This document shows positions 8,557 through 16,621 of a stretch of 64,000 nt of DNA, piece by piece. Source of the stretch: Planotetraspora mira (GTDB lineage: Bacteria > Actinomycetota > Actinomycetes > Streptosporangiales > Streptosporangiaceae); contig NZ_BOOO01000004.1 in NCBI RefSeq assembly GCF_016863275.1, forward strand, positions 434,001 through 498,000, given 5' to 3'. Under the pieces are notes generated by a model, which was given only the letters and a program-made list of their open reading frames with translations, was not told the origin of the DNA and ran no database searches. Positions within the stretch are counted from its first letter, which is position 1. Each line of letters begins with the position of its first letter. The translations under genes were made by a program, and so were the position numbers.

Positions 8557-8583
8557 AACGGGATAGGCCTCCGGATTGTGACA
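8557..8583 (-). promoter_or_regulatory. ECF41-type promoter
   Basis: Reading on the minus strand, TGTCACA (8583-8577) is followed after 16 bases by CGTT (8560-8557). The known ECF41 recognition pattern is TGTCACA, about 16 bases, then CGTC, so only one base differs. The site is just upstream of the NmrA-like gene. The -10 element is only nine bases from the ATG, so the transcript would start at or within a few bases of the start codon. Confidence 0.78.
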
Positions 8584-8587
8584 ACCC

Positions 8588-9451
8588 TCAGCGGCGAGCC
8601 AATTGGCCGGCGAGATAGTCGAGCTTCTCGGGGTTGAGGACGCTGCGGAGGCCGTGGATCCGTTCCCCGTCCGTCTCGATGACGAATACCGCGAGAAGCC
8701 GGTCCTCGATCGACGCGATGAGCGCGGCCTCGCCGTTGACCTCGGCGTAGAGCAGGCGGACGTCGACCTCGCGGTACTTCTCGGCGATCCCGGTCACGTA
8801 CCGGCCGACCTTGACGGCTCCGGACACCGGGCGCAGGGCCGCGCTGACCCTGCCTCCGCCGTCGGCCCAGGCGACGACGTCGGCGGCGAGAATCTGCTCC
8901 AGACCGGCGAGGTCGCCGTTCGTGGCCGCGGTGAGGAAGCGCTCGACGATCAGCCGCCGCGACTCGGCGGAGGCGTCGAACCTCCGCTCACCCGACACCC
9001 GCTGCAGCGCCCTGTGGTGCACCTGACGGCAGTTCGCCTCGGACAGGTCGAGCACGTCGGCGATCTCGCGATAGCCGTACGAGAACGCCTCGCGCAGAAC
9101 GAGGACCGCCCGCTCGGCAGGCGTGAGCCGTTCGAGCAGGACGAGGAACGCCATCGAGATCGACTCGGACCGTTCCGCGGTCTCAGCCGGCTCGTCGGTG
9201 AGGACGGGCTCGGGGAGCCATGGCCCGATGTACTGCTCCCGCCGGGCACGGGCCGAGGTGAGCCGGTCGAGGCACAGATTGGTCAGGACCTTCGCCAGCC
9301 AGCCCTCGGGGGACGCGATCAACGCGCGATCGGCGGCGTACCAGCGCAGGTAGGCGTCCTGCACGGCGTCCTCGGCCTCGGCCCCCGAGCCGAGCAGCCG
9401 GTAGGCGAGCCCGAACAGCCGCTGACGGTGCCCCTCGAATTCCTCTGCCAC
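8588..9451 (-). CDS. ECF41-family RNA polymerase sigma factor with SnoaL-like C-terminal extension
   Basis: A 287-residue ECF sigma factor. Region 2 is at residues 8-75 (AYRLLGSGAEAEDAVQDAYL) and region 4 at 100-155 (REIADVLDLSEANCRQVHHR). The signature motifs of the ECF41 group are present: WLPEPV at 78-83, DGGGR at 197-201 and NPEKL (family NPDKL) at 273-277. The 130-residue C-terminal extension is SnoaL-like and in studied members modulates activity in place of an anti-sigma factor. The start is a GTG. The promoter it should recognise lies 5-30 bases downstream of its stop codon, in front of the NmrA-like gene. Confidence 0.94.
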   Translation of the reverse strand: MAEEFEGHRQRLFGLAYRLLGSGAEAEDAVQDAYLRWYAADRALIASPEGWLAKVLTNLCLDRLTSARARREQYIGPWLPEPVLTDEPAETAERSESISMAFLVLLERLTPAERAVLVLREAFSYGYREIADVLDLSEANCRQVHHRALQRVSGERRFDASAESRRLIVERFLTAATNGDLAGLEQILAADVVAWADGGGRVSAALRPVSGAVKVGRYVTGIAEKYREVDVRLLYAEVNGEAALIASIEDRLLAVFVIETDGERIHGLRSVLNPEKLDYLAGQLARR

Positions 9452-9494
9452 GACCCCCAGCCTATTGACGGCCGCATGGTGCAGGATGGTTGGT

Positions 9495-9929
9495 GTGACC
9501 CCTTCGCCAGCGGTCGTCCAGCCGGATCAGGAGCTCATCACAGAGATCCTCGACGAGCTGGATCTCGAGCACACCGTCGACTCCGAGGGGGATCTCGCGA
9601 TCTCCACCTCGGAGCTGACCGTCTTCTTCCTGTTCGGCTCGGAGGGCGATCTCTTCACGATCCGGACCTTCTATGACCGGCACTACTCGGTCGATGAGAA
9701 ACCGATGTTGCTCACGGCGCTGAACGAGTGGAACGCGGACACCATGTGGCCGAAGGTCTACGCGTTCACCCCGGACAGCGGCGTGATCCGGGTCATCGGC
9801 GACGCGCAGTTGTACATCGGCGCGGGCGTCACCCGGGAGCACCTGACCACGGTCATCGCCCACTGGGTCAGGTTCGCGATCAAGTTCCACCGCTGGCTCG
9901 CCGACCGCCTCGCCTTCGAGGCGGGCTAG
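9495..9929 (+). CDS. YbjN-domain protein
   Basis: About 144 residues, with the fold pattern of the YbjN family: an N-terminal helix, ISTSELTVFFLFGSEGDLF, a WNADTMWPKVY stretch and a long C-terminal helix around WVRFAIKFHRWLADR. Family members are thought to act as adaptor or chaperone-like proteins; no enzymatic motif is seen. In-frame starts exist at ATG 9465, ATG 9486 and GTG 9495. I prefer 9495 because AGGA ends eight bases before it. It is divergent from the ECF41 gene and abuts the next gene tail to tail. Confidence 0.78.
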   Translation: MTPSPAVVQPDQELITEILDELDLEHTVDSEGDLAISTSELTVFFLFGSEGDLFTIRTFYDRHYSVDEKPMLLTALNEWNADTMWPKVYAFTPDSGVIRVIGDAQLYIGAGVTREHLTTVIAHWVRFAIKFHRWLADRLAFEAG

Positions 9930-9930
9930 C

Positions 9931-10557
9931 TCAGCCCTGGGCCAGGGCGTCCTTCAGCGTCTCGACCGTGAAGCGCGGGCCGTAGGCGGGCTTGTCCCGC
10001 TGGAACCGGCGGCCCTCGGCGAGCGGCCCGGCGTCGACCACGTCGAAGCCGAAGGAGTCGATCAGGTCGGTCACGGCCTTCTTGGCGTCCGCGTCGTCAC
10101 CCGCGATGGGCAGCGCGCGCCGGTCCTCGGTTCCGCTGGGCACCCCCTGGTCCCCCAGTTGCGCGTAGTGGATCGAGTTGAACGCCTTGACCACCCGTGA
10201 CGTGGGAAGGTGCGCGGCGAGCGTCTCACTGTCCGACGTCTCGCCCGAGTCGATGTCCGGGAAGCGCCCGTCGCGCTCGTGGTAGTAGTTGTTCGTGTCG
10301 ATCACGATCTTGCCGGCGAGCGGCTCGACCGGGACCTCGCGGTAGCGGCCGAACGGGATCGTCACCACGACGATGTCTCCGGCGGCCGCCGCCTCGGCCG
10401 CGGTCGCCGCGCGGGCGCCGGGGCCGAGTTGCGCGACCAGTTCCGACAGCGTCTCCGGGCCTCGGGAGTTGCTGACGACCACCGAGTGCCCGGCGCCGAG
10501 CGCCAGCTTCGCGATTGTGCCGCCGATGTGCCCGCTGCCGATCAGTCCAATAACCAT
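9931..10557 (-). CDS. NAD(P)-binding oxidoreductase, F420-dependent NADP reductase-like (COG2085)
   Basis: A 208-residue Rossmann protein beginning MVIGLIGSGHIGGTIAKLAL, with GxGxxG at residues 7-12. It continues VVVSNSRGPETLSEL, which fits NADP selection. The body has the COG2085 pattern: VVVTIPFG, DTNNYY, VVKAFNSIHYAQL. Relatives include F420H2:NADP oxidoreductase and predicted dinucleotide-binding enzymes; I cannot decide which cofactor it uses. It starts 40 bases after the epoxide hydrolase stop on the same strand and is probably in that operon. Confidence 0.86.
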   Translation of the reverse strand: MVIGLIGSGHIGGTIAKLALGAGHSVVVSNSRGPETLSELVAQLGPGARAATAAEAAAAGDIVVVTIPFGRYREVPVEPLAGKIVIDTNNYYHERDGRFPDIDSGETSDSETLAAHLPTSRVVKAFNSIHYAQLGDQGVPSGTEDRRALPIAGDDADAKKAVTDLIDSFGFDVVDAGPLAEGRRFQRDKPAYGPRFTVETLKDALAQG

Positions 10558-10597
10558 GGCCGGTGAAACGCGCCGCCGACGGCCCTCATTCCCCAGC

Positions 10598-11785
10598 TCA
10601 CCGCAGTGAGCGGAAGAACTCACGCACGTCGGCGATCAGCAGGCCGGGCGTCTCCATGGCCGGGAAGTGGCCGCCCGTGTCGAACTCCGACCAGTGCGTG
10701 ATCGCGTTATCGGGGTCGAGCAGGCTCCGGATGCCGTTGTCCGCGGCGAAGACCGCCACTCCGGTCGGCCGGGGCGAGCCCACCCGGCCGTGCGAGCCGT
10801 TTCCACCGGACCGGGCGACGACCTCCCTGAAGGCCTTCATCCCCTCGTAACCGAAGTTGGCCGATGAGGCGCCCGACCCCGTGAACCAGTACAGGCTCAC
10901 GCCGGTGAGCAGGTGATCGCGGTCGACGGCGTCCTCCGGAAGCTCGGCCGCCGGGTCGGTCCATTCCCTGAACTTCTCGACGATCCAGGCCAGTTGCCCG
11001 GCCGGTGAGTCGTTGAGCGAATAGGCGAGGGTCTGCGGCCGGGTGGACTGGATCCCCAGGTATCCCATGCCTTCCGACTGGAAGCGGTTGAACCGTTCGG
11101 CGCGGACCTTGTCGGCCCCGCCGAACTGATCCACCTGCAGGGAAGGCCCGAACGGGACCGGCCCCGGCCCGTTGATGTGCACACCGGCGACGCGATCGGG
11201 CGCGAGGGTCGCCAACAGCCCCGACACGCCGGACCCGATGTCGCCGCCCTGCGCGGCGAACCGGTCGTATCCGAGCCGGTCCATCAGCTCGATGAACGCC
11301 CCCGCGACCCGGAAGATGTTCCCCCAGCCCTGCTCGCGGACCGGGTTGGAGAACCCGAACCCCGGCAGCGAGGGGACCACCACGTGGAAGGCGTCCGCGG
11401 GGTCGCCGCCGTACGCCCGCGGGTCGGACAGGGGGCCGATGACCTTGGCGAAGTCCACGAACGATCCGGGCCACCCGTGCGTGAGGACCAGCGGCAGGGC
11501 GTCCGGCTCGGGCGAGCGGGCGTGGACGAAGTGGAAGTCCTGGCCGTCGATCGTGGTCATGAATTGCGGAAGCTTGTTCAGCTCTGCCTCGTTCTCCCGC
11601 CAGCTGTAGCCGTCGCGCCAGTACGCGGCCAGTCCTTTCAGGTACTCCAGGGGTACGCCGCGGGTCCAGCCGACGCCGGGGATCTCCCCGGGCCAGCGCG
11701 TACGGCCGAGCCGATCGTCGAGGTCGTCGAGGTCGGCCTGCGGGATGTCGATGCGGAACGGGCGGATGTCGGTGTTGTTCTCCAT
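10598..11785 (-). CDS. Epoxide hydrolase (alpha/beta hydrolase with EHN domain)
   Basis: A 395-residue enzyme, taking the ATG at 11785. Residues 6-110 form the epoxide hydrolase N-terminal domain ([15 protein letters not shown]...[10 protein letters not shown]). The oxyanion motif HGWPGS is at 103-108. The nucleophile Asp182 sits in QGGDIGSG, and the catalytic His is in [10 protein letters not shown] near the C terminus. This is the microsomal-type epoxide hydrolase arrangement that opens epoxides to diols through an ester intermediate. It is divergent from a WYL-domain regulator with 62 bases between starts, which probably controls it together with the downstream reductase gene. Confidence 0.93.
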   Translation of the reverse strand: MENNTDIRPFRIDIPQADLDDLDDRLGRTRWPGEIPGVGWTRGVPLEYLKGLAAYWRDGYSWRENEAELNKLPQFMTTIDGQDFHFVHARSPEPDALPLVLTHGWPGSFVDFAKVIGPLSDPRAYGGDPADAFHVVVPSLPGFGFSNPVREQGWGNIFRVAGAFIELMDRLGYDRFAAQGGDIGSGVSGLLATLAPDRVAGVHINGPGPVPFGPSLQVDQFGGADKVRAERFNRFQSEGMGYLGIQSTRPQTLAYSLNDSPAGQLAWIVEKFREWTDPAAELPEDAVDRDHLLTGVSLYWFTGSGASSANFGYEGMKAFREVVARSGGNGSHGRVGSPRPTGVAVFAADNGIRSLLDPDNAITHWSEFDTGGHFPAMETPGLLIADVREFFRSLR

Positions 11786-11847
11786 GACGACGACGTTGTC
11801 ATCCCATGCGGAAAGCTTCGTTCCGCGTTTGATGGAATCATCGAAGA

Positions 11848-12792
11848 ATGCTGGAAACCTCGGCACGTCTCCTGCGCCTGCTGTCGCTGCTGCAGACCCC
11901 GCGTGACTGGACGGGCCCGCAACTCGCCGAACGGCTCGGCGTGACCACGCGGACCATCCGCAACGACGTGGAGCGGCTGCGTTCCCTCGGCTATCCCGTC
12001 CACGCGAGCCCGGGCGTCACCGGCGGCTACCGGCTGGGCGCCGGCGCCTCCCTGCCGCCGCTGCTGCTCGACGACGAGGAGGCCGTCGCGGTCGCGGTCG
12101 GACTCCGGACGGCGGCGGGCGGCAGCGTGTCCGGAATCGAGGAGACCTCCCTGCGTGCGCTGGCCAAGCTCGAACAGGTCCTGCCCGCGCGGCTGCGCCA
12201 CCGGGTCAGCACGGTGCAGAGCCAGACGGTCACCATCCCCGGGTCTGGCCCCACGGTGGACGCCTCGGTCCTGACCGCCCTCGCCGGAGCCGCGCGCGAC
12301 CATCAGCGACTGCGGTTCGACTACATCGGCCATGACGGTACGGCAGGCCGTCGCGAGGTCGAGCCGCACCGCCTCGTGCACACCCGCGGCCGCTGGTACC
12401 TCGTCGCCTGGGACATCGACCGGCAGGACTGGCGGACGTTCCGGGCCGACCGGATCGAGCCCAGGACGCCCACCGGCCCGCGCTTCACCCCCAGGGAACT
12501 GCCCGACCTGGAGACGTACGTCATGGCCGGGCTGGGGCAGGCCACCTGGAGGTTCCGCGCCCGGGTGACCGTGCACGCGCCCGCGGAGGTCATCGCCGGA
12601 CGACTGCCGCCCGCCATAACCGTAGAGGCGGTCGACGAGCACACCTGCGTGATCACCGCGGGCTCGGACACCCCGCACATGCTCGCCCTCTACCTGGGCA
12701 TGCTCGACGCCGACTTCGAGGTCACGGAGCCGCCCGAGCTCGTGAAGCACATCCGCCGGCTCGGCGAGCGGTACTCCCGTGCGACGTCGTGA
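11848..12792 (+). CDS. HTH/WYL-domain transcriptional regulator
   Basis: A 314-residue regulator. An N-terminal winged helix of the HTH_11 kind is at residues 5-60 ([21 protein letters not shown]), followed by a WYL domain at about 140-215 that contains [12 protein letters not shown] and a C-terminal WCX-type extension. WYL regulators sense ligands such as nucleotides or DNA ends and often control stress or detoxification genes. This one diverges from an epoxide hydrolase gene, the probable target, and ends directly against the stop of the next convergent gene. Confidence 0.93.
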   Translation: MLETSARLLRLLSLLQTPRDWTGPQLAERLGVTTRTIRNDVERLRSLGYPVHASPGVTGGYRLGAGASLPPLLLDDEEAVAVAVGLRTAAGGSVSGIEETSLRALAKLEQVLPARLRHRVSTVQSQTVTIPGSGPTVDASVLTALAGAARDHQRLRFDYIGHDGTAGRREVEPHRLVHTRGRWYLVAWDIDRQDWRTFRADRIEPRTPTGPRFTPRELPDLETYVMAGLGQATWRFRARVTVHAPAEVIAGRLPPAITVEAVDEHTCVITAGSDTPHMLALYLGMLDADFEVTEPPELVKHIRRLGERYSRATS

Positions 12793-13650
12793 TCACGCCT
12801 CGGGGCGGCGCAGGAGGTCGTTGAGCTCGCCGTAGTCGAGCGCCCCTGCGAGGGTTCCGTACGTGCCGGTGGTGAGCACCTCTCGCGCACCGCGCCGGAC
12901 GACGGCGTAGGCGGCCTCGGCGATGGAGGAGCCCAGGCTGACGCGGGCCACCCCCAGCCGGGCCAGGTCCCCGACGGTGCTCGCCCCCGGACCGGCGAGC
13001 ACGTTCAGCGGCGCCCTCACGCCCTCGGCCAGAGCCGACACGATCGCGGGGTCCGTGACCCCGGGCACGAAGATCCCGTCCGCGCCGGCGGCGACGTAGG
13101 CCTCGGCCCGGTTCAGGGTGTCCGCCAGGCGGGTCGCGGGGTCCCCGGCGGCGAGCAGGTAGGTGTCGATCCTGGCGTTGATGAACAGCGCGTCCGGATC
13201 GGCGGCCTGCCGGGCCGCCGCCATCCGTTCCGCCTGCTCCCCCACCGGCCGCAGTGCCGCCGCCGGCCCGGCGTGACGGGCGTCTTCGAGGTTGATCCCC
13301 ACGGCTCCGGCGGCGACCACGTCCCGGACGGTCACCGCGACCCCGTCGGGATCGTCCGCGTAGCCGCCTTCGATGTCCGCGGTGACCGGGAGCCTCACCG
13401 CCGCACAGACGCGGGCGACGAGGCCGACGGCGAGGTCGCGGCTGAGGTGGTCGCCGTCGGCGGCGCCGAGACTCCATGAGACCCCCGCGCTGGTCGTGGC
13501 GATCGCGGCGGCGCCCGCGTCCTCCACCACGCGGGCGCCGGCGACGTCCCACACGTTGGGCAGCACGAGCGGGCGGCCGCTCGTGTGCAGGGCGCGGAAC
13601 AGCCGGGCGCGGTCGGTCGAGAACGCGGTCTGAGTGTGAGAGATGGACAT
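12793..13650 (-). CDS. Isocitrate lyase/PEP mutase-family protein
   Basis: A 285-residue TIM-barrel enzyme of the isocitrate lyase/PEP mutase superfamily. The start at ATG 13650 gives the short N terminus normal for the family; further upstream open frame lies antisense to the Ada-AlkA gene. Typical segments are PLVLPNVWDVAGARVVEDAGAA, the metal site VTADIEGGYADD near residue 90, GINLEDA and FINARIDTYL. Members cleave or form C-C or C-P bonds next to a carboxylate (2-methylisocitrate lyase, carboxyphosphonoenolpyruvate mutase-like); specificity cannot be assigned. It is divergent from the Ada-AlkA gene. Confidence 0.88.
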   Translation of the reverse strand: MSISHTQTAFSTDRARLFRALHTSGRPLVLPNVWDVAGARVVEDAGAAAIATTSAGVSWSLGAADGDHLSRDLAVGLVARVCAAVRLPVTADIEGGYADDPDGVAVTVRDVVAAGAVGINLEDARHAGPAAALRPVGEQAERMAAARQAADPDALFINARIDTYLLAAGDPATRLADTLNRAEAYVAAGADGIFVPGVTDPAIVSALAEGVRAPLNVLAGPGASTVGDLARLGVARVSLGSSIAEAAYAVVRRGAREVLTTGTYGTLAGALDYGELNDLLRRPEA

Positions 13651-13693
13651 ACGAGCATTCCAGCGGCACCGGCGGTCCGGGGTCTGGCGAGAT

Positions 13694-13739
13694 TCCGACA
13701 TCAACGTCACCCGAGGGCCGTGTCGACGTTGATGTCGGA
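13694..13739. promoter_or_regulatory. Perfect 15-bp inverted repeat in a divergent promoter region
   Basis: TCCGACATCAACGTC (13694-13708) is repeated exactly in inverted form at 13725-13739, with a 16-base spacer. It lies between the starts of the PEP mutase-like gene and the Ada-AlkA gene. Centre-to-centre spacing of the arms is 31 bases, three helical turns. It is a strong candidate operator, possibly for the Ada-type activator itself. Confidence 0.6.
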
Positions 13740-13758
13740 TTTCCGCTAGCTTGCGCGG

Positions 13759-15309
13759 ATGGCTGGGCGCACAGTTGTCGACATGCATGATGACCGGGAC
13801 CGATGCGTGCGAGCCGTGCAGTCCAAGGACGCCCGGTTCGACGGATGGTTCTTCACCGCGGTCGTCACCACGGGCATCTACTGCCGGCCGAGTTGTCCGG
13901 GGGTGCCGCCCAAGCCGGAGAACATGCGGTTCTATCCCACCGCGGCCGCGGCGCAGCAGGCCGGCTTCCGGGCGTGCAAACGGTGCCGGCCGGACGCCAG
14001 CCCCGGGTCTCCCCGATGGAACGAGCGCGCCGACGTCGTGTCCCGGGCGATGCGCCTGATCGCCGACGGCGTCGTGGACCGCGACGGCGTCTCCGGTCTC
14101 GCGACCCGGCTCGGGTACAGCACCCGGCAGATCGAACGGCAACTGCTCGCCGAAATGGGAGCCGGCCCGCTGGCGCTCGCACGTGCCCAGCGCGCCCAGA
14201 CGGCCCGGATCCTGATCGAGACGAGTTCCCTGCCCATGAGCGACGTCGCCCACGGCGCGGGGTTCGGCAGCGTGCGGGCCTTCAACGACACGGTCCGTGA
14301 GGTCTTCGCCCTGACCCCGAGCGAACTCCGGGCCCGCGCGGCCCGCGGGCATCAGGCCGCGGCCCCCGGAGTCCTCTCCCTGCGCCTGCCGTTCCGGGCG
14401 CCGCTGTGCCCCGGCAATCTCTTCGGCCATCTCGCCGCGACCGCCGTCCCGGGGGTGGAGGAATGGCGGGACGGCGCGTACCGGCGGACTCTTCGCCTGC
14501 CCCGTGGCCATGGCGTGGTCGCGTTGCGGCCGGAACACGATCACATCGCCTGTGTGCTGACCCTGACCGACCTGCGCGATCTGTCGACCGCCATCACGAG
14601 GTGCCGCCAGTTGCTCGACCTGGACGCCGATCCCGTCGCCGTCGACGACCTGCTCCGCCGCGACCCGGTCCTCGCCCCGCTCGTGGAAAAGGAGCCCGGA
14701 CGGCGAGTGCCCCGCACCGTCGACGCGGACGAGTTCGCGGTGCGTGCGGTGCTCGGCCAGCAGGTGTCCACGGCGGCGGCCCGCACCCATGCCGGACGGC
14801 TCGCCGCCGCGTACGGCCAGGCGGTCGCGGACCCGGGAGGAGGGCTCACCCACCTGTTCCCCGACTCGGCGGCCCTGGCCGAGTTGGACCCGGCCGGGCT
14901 CGCCCTTCCACGAGCACGCCGCGACGCCGTCGTCTCGCTGGTCGCGGCCCTGGCCGCCGGGGACGTCGACCTCGGCGCGGGCAACGACTGGCAGCGGGCC
15001 CGCGCCCAGCTGGCGGCCCTGCCCGGACTGGGACCGTGGACGGTCGAGACCATCGCGATGCGCGCTCTCGGCGATCCGGACGCGTTCGTGCCCGGCGACC
15101 TCGGCGTCCGCGTCGCCGCTCGCGAGCTGGGCCTGCCCGCGACGCCCGCCGCCCTGAGCCGGCACTCCGCCGCCTGGCGGCCCTGGCGCGCCTATGCCGT
15201 ACAACATCTGTGGGCCACCGGCGATCACCCGATCAACCGCATGCCGGAGGCGCACGCGGATCGCGAATCGACGACAGCCGGCCGACCGGCGGGAAGGGAT
15301 CTTCGATGA
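13759..15309 (+). CDS. Ada-AlkA fusion: methylphosphotriester-responsive activator plus DNA-3-methyladenine glycosylase II
   Basis: A 516-residue fusion. The Ada zinc domain (about 10-80) has its four Cys at 42, 46, 73 and 76 (GIYCRPSC, ACKRC); Cys42 matches the methyl-acceptor Cys38 of E. coli Ada. An AraC-type helix-turn-helix follows at about 88-175. The C-terminal half is an AlkA glycosylase with the helix-hairpin-helix LPGLGPWTVETIAMRALGD and the catalytic Asp in FVPGDLGVR. It senses methylated phosphate in DNA, switches on the adaptive response and excises alkylated bases. The gene overlaps ogt by four bases, a common actinomycete pair. A later ATG at 13783 is possible. Confidence 0.94.
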   Translation: MAGRTVVDMHDDRDRCVRAVQSKDARFDGWFFTAVVTTGIYCRPSCPGVPPKPENMRFYPTAAAAQQAGFRACKRCRPDASPGSPRWNERADVVSRAMRLIADGVVDRDGVSGLATRLGYSTRQIERQLLAEMGAGPLALARAQRAQTARILIETSSLPMSDVAHGAGFGSVRAFNDTVREVFALTPSELRARAARGHQAAAPGVLSLRLPFRAPLCPGNLFGHLAATAVPGVEEWRDGAYRRTLRLPRGHGVVALRPEHDHIACVLTLTDLRDLSTAITRCRQLLDLDADPVAVDDLLRRDPVLAPLVEKEPGRRVPRTVDADEFAVRAVLGQQVSTAAARTHAGRLAAAYGQAVADPGGGLTHLFPDSAALAELDPAGLALPRARRDAVVSLVAALAAGDVDLGAGNDWQRARAQLAALPGLGPWTVETIAMRALGDPDAFVPGDLGVRVAARELGLPATPAALSRHSAAWRPWRAYAVQHLWATGDHPINRMPEAHADRESTTAGRPAGRDLR

Positions 15310-15821
15310 CCAGGGAAGCCCGAACGGGGCACCGGACGCACACCGTGGTGGACAGCCCGGTGGGCCCGCTCACCCTCGTGGCGCTGGACGGCGTCCTGGC
15401 CGGCCTCTACATGGAACGCCAGCGCCACCGACCGGCGGAGGAGACCTTCGGCGAGCCGGACGACACTCCGTTCGCCGAGGTCGGCGACCAGCTCGCGGAC
15501 TACTTCGCCGGGCGGCGCACGACGTTCGACCTCCCGATGAGGCTGGTCGGCACCCCGTTCCAGCAGCGGGTCTGGGCCGGCCTTCGCGAGATCCCCCACG
15601 GCGAGACGATCTCGTACGGGCAGCTCGCCGAGCGGATCGGGCAGCCGGCCGCCGTCCGGGCCGTGGGCCTGGCCAACGGCAAGAACCCGATCGGCATCAT
15701 CGTGCCCTGCCATCGTGTCGTCGGCTCCTCGGGCAGCCTGGTGGGCTACGGGGGCGGGTTGGACCGTAAACGCCATCTGCTCGCCTTCGAGCGCCAGGTC
15801 AGCGGGAGCACGCTCTTCTGA
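15306..15821 (+). CDS. ogt: Methylated-DNA-[protein]-cysteine S-methyltransferase
   Basis: A 171-residue O6-alkylguanine-DNA alkyltransferase. The acceptor Cys135 is in IVPCHRVVGSSG, with the arginine finger helix at YGQLAERIGQPAAVRAVGLA and the asparagine hinge at ANGKNP. The protein transfers the methyl group from O6-methylguanine to its own Cys in a suicide reaction. The ATG overlaps the stop of the Ada-AlkA gene (ATGA), so the two are co-translated as an adaptive-response unit. It lacks an N-terminal Ada zinc domain, which is supplied by the upstream gene. Confidence 0.96.
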   Translation: MTREARTGHRTHTVVDSPVGPLTLVALDGVLAGLYMERQRHRPAEETFGEPDDTPFAEVGDQLADYFAGRRTTFDLPMRLVGTPFQQRVWAGLREIPHGETISYGQLAERIGQPAAVRAVGLANGKNPIGIIVPCHRVVGSSGSLVGYGGGLDRKRHLLAFERQVSGSTLF

Positions 15822-15909
15822 TCCCGGCCGTCTTCTGTGCCATATCGCCTGTTAAGCCGGGGTGAAATCGGGAGGCGCCGACGCGAACCCGATCACTAGC
15901 CTGTCCGCC

Positions 15910-16491
15910 ATGGAGCCGTTCGGACGCTTCCTCAACGTGATCGACGTGGAGGCCACCTGCTGGGAGGGCCGTCCGCCACCGGGCCAGACCAGCGAGATCA
16001 TCGAGATCGGGCTCTGCGTCGTGGACCTGGAGTCGATGGAACGGGTGTCGCGCCACCGGCTGCTGGTCCGCCCGGCGCGGTCGACGGTCGGCGATTTCTG
16101 CACCGAGCTGACCGGCCTGACCCAGAAGGAGGTCGACGGCGGCGTCGGATTCCCGGAGGCATGCGACATCCTCAGGCGCGACCACTACGCGTGGTACCGG
16201 ACCTGGGCGAGCTGGGGCGATTACGACCGGCGGCAGTTCGAGCGGCAGTGCGCACCTGGCGGCTACCCGTTCGGCGCGCGGCATGTCAACGCCAAGGCGG
16301 TGTTCCGCGAGGTCTACGGCCTGACCCGGAGACTGGGCATGAAGGCCGCCCTGGATCACGCCGGGCTCCCGTTGGAAGGGCGCCACCACAGCGGAGCGGA
16401 CGACGCCTGGAACATCGGCGCACTCGTCCTGCGGATGGCGACCGCTCAGCGAGGACGGCCGGACGACCCCTGGGGCCGGCCGCACAGGTGA
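15910..16491 (+). CDS. DEDDh 3'-5' exonuclease, ERI1/KapD-like
   Basis: About 193 residues. The exonuclease motifs are in order: ExoI is NVIDVEATCWE, ExoII has W-A-S-W-G-D-Y-D-R near residue 100, and ExoIII is HHSGADDAWN (H...D with five residues between). This pattern, with the Trp after the first acidic pair (EATCW), is the ERI1/KapD branch that trims RNA or DNA 3' ends. I take ATG 15910 because the fold begins four residues later; an in-frame GTG at 15862 is the alternative. It stands alone, followed by a strong terminator. Confidence 0.87.
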   Translation: MEPFGRFLNVIDVEATCWEGRPPPGQTSEIIEIGLCVVDLESMERVSRHRLLVRPARSTVGDFCTELTGLTQKEVDGGVGFPEACDILRRDHYAWYRTWASWGDYDRRQFERQCAPGGYPFGARHVNAKAVFREVYGLTRRLGMKAALDHAGLPLEGRHHSGADDAWNIGALVLRMATAQRGRPDDPWGRPHR

Positions 16492-16532
16492 ACGAATTCG
16501 AATCGCTCCGCACCCGGGGCGCCTGGCACGCA

Positions 16533-16564
16533 GAAGGGGGAACGGCCGGAGCCGTTCCCCCTTC
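16533..16564. terminator. Bidirectional hairpin terminator between exonuclease gene and nrdJ
   Basis: A perfect 14-bp stem, GAAGGGGGAACGGC (16533-16546) with its complement at 16551-16564, closed by a CGGA tetraloop. It lies between two convergent genes. Actinomycete terminators often lack a T-tract, as here. Confidence 0.85.
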
Positions 16565-16621
16565 AGAGTCGCCGTTTCAGCCGGAGCCGATCAGGTGCGC
16601 CGGATGCGTCTGCACCCGATC

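Noticed and set aside
12793-15255. Very long open frame on the minus strand through the Ada-AlkA gene
   Set aside because: Only the first part (12793-13650) is a real gene. The rest is antisense to Ada-AlkA, and such long shadow frames are normal at this GC content.
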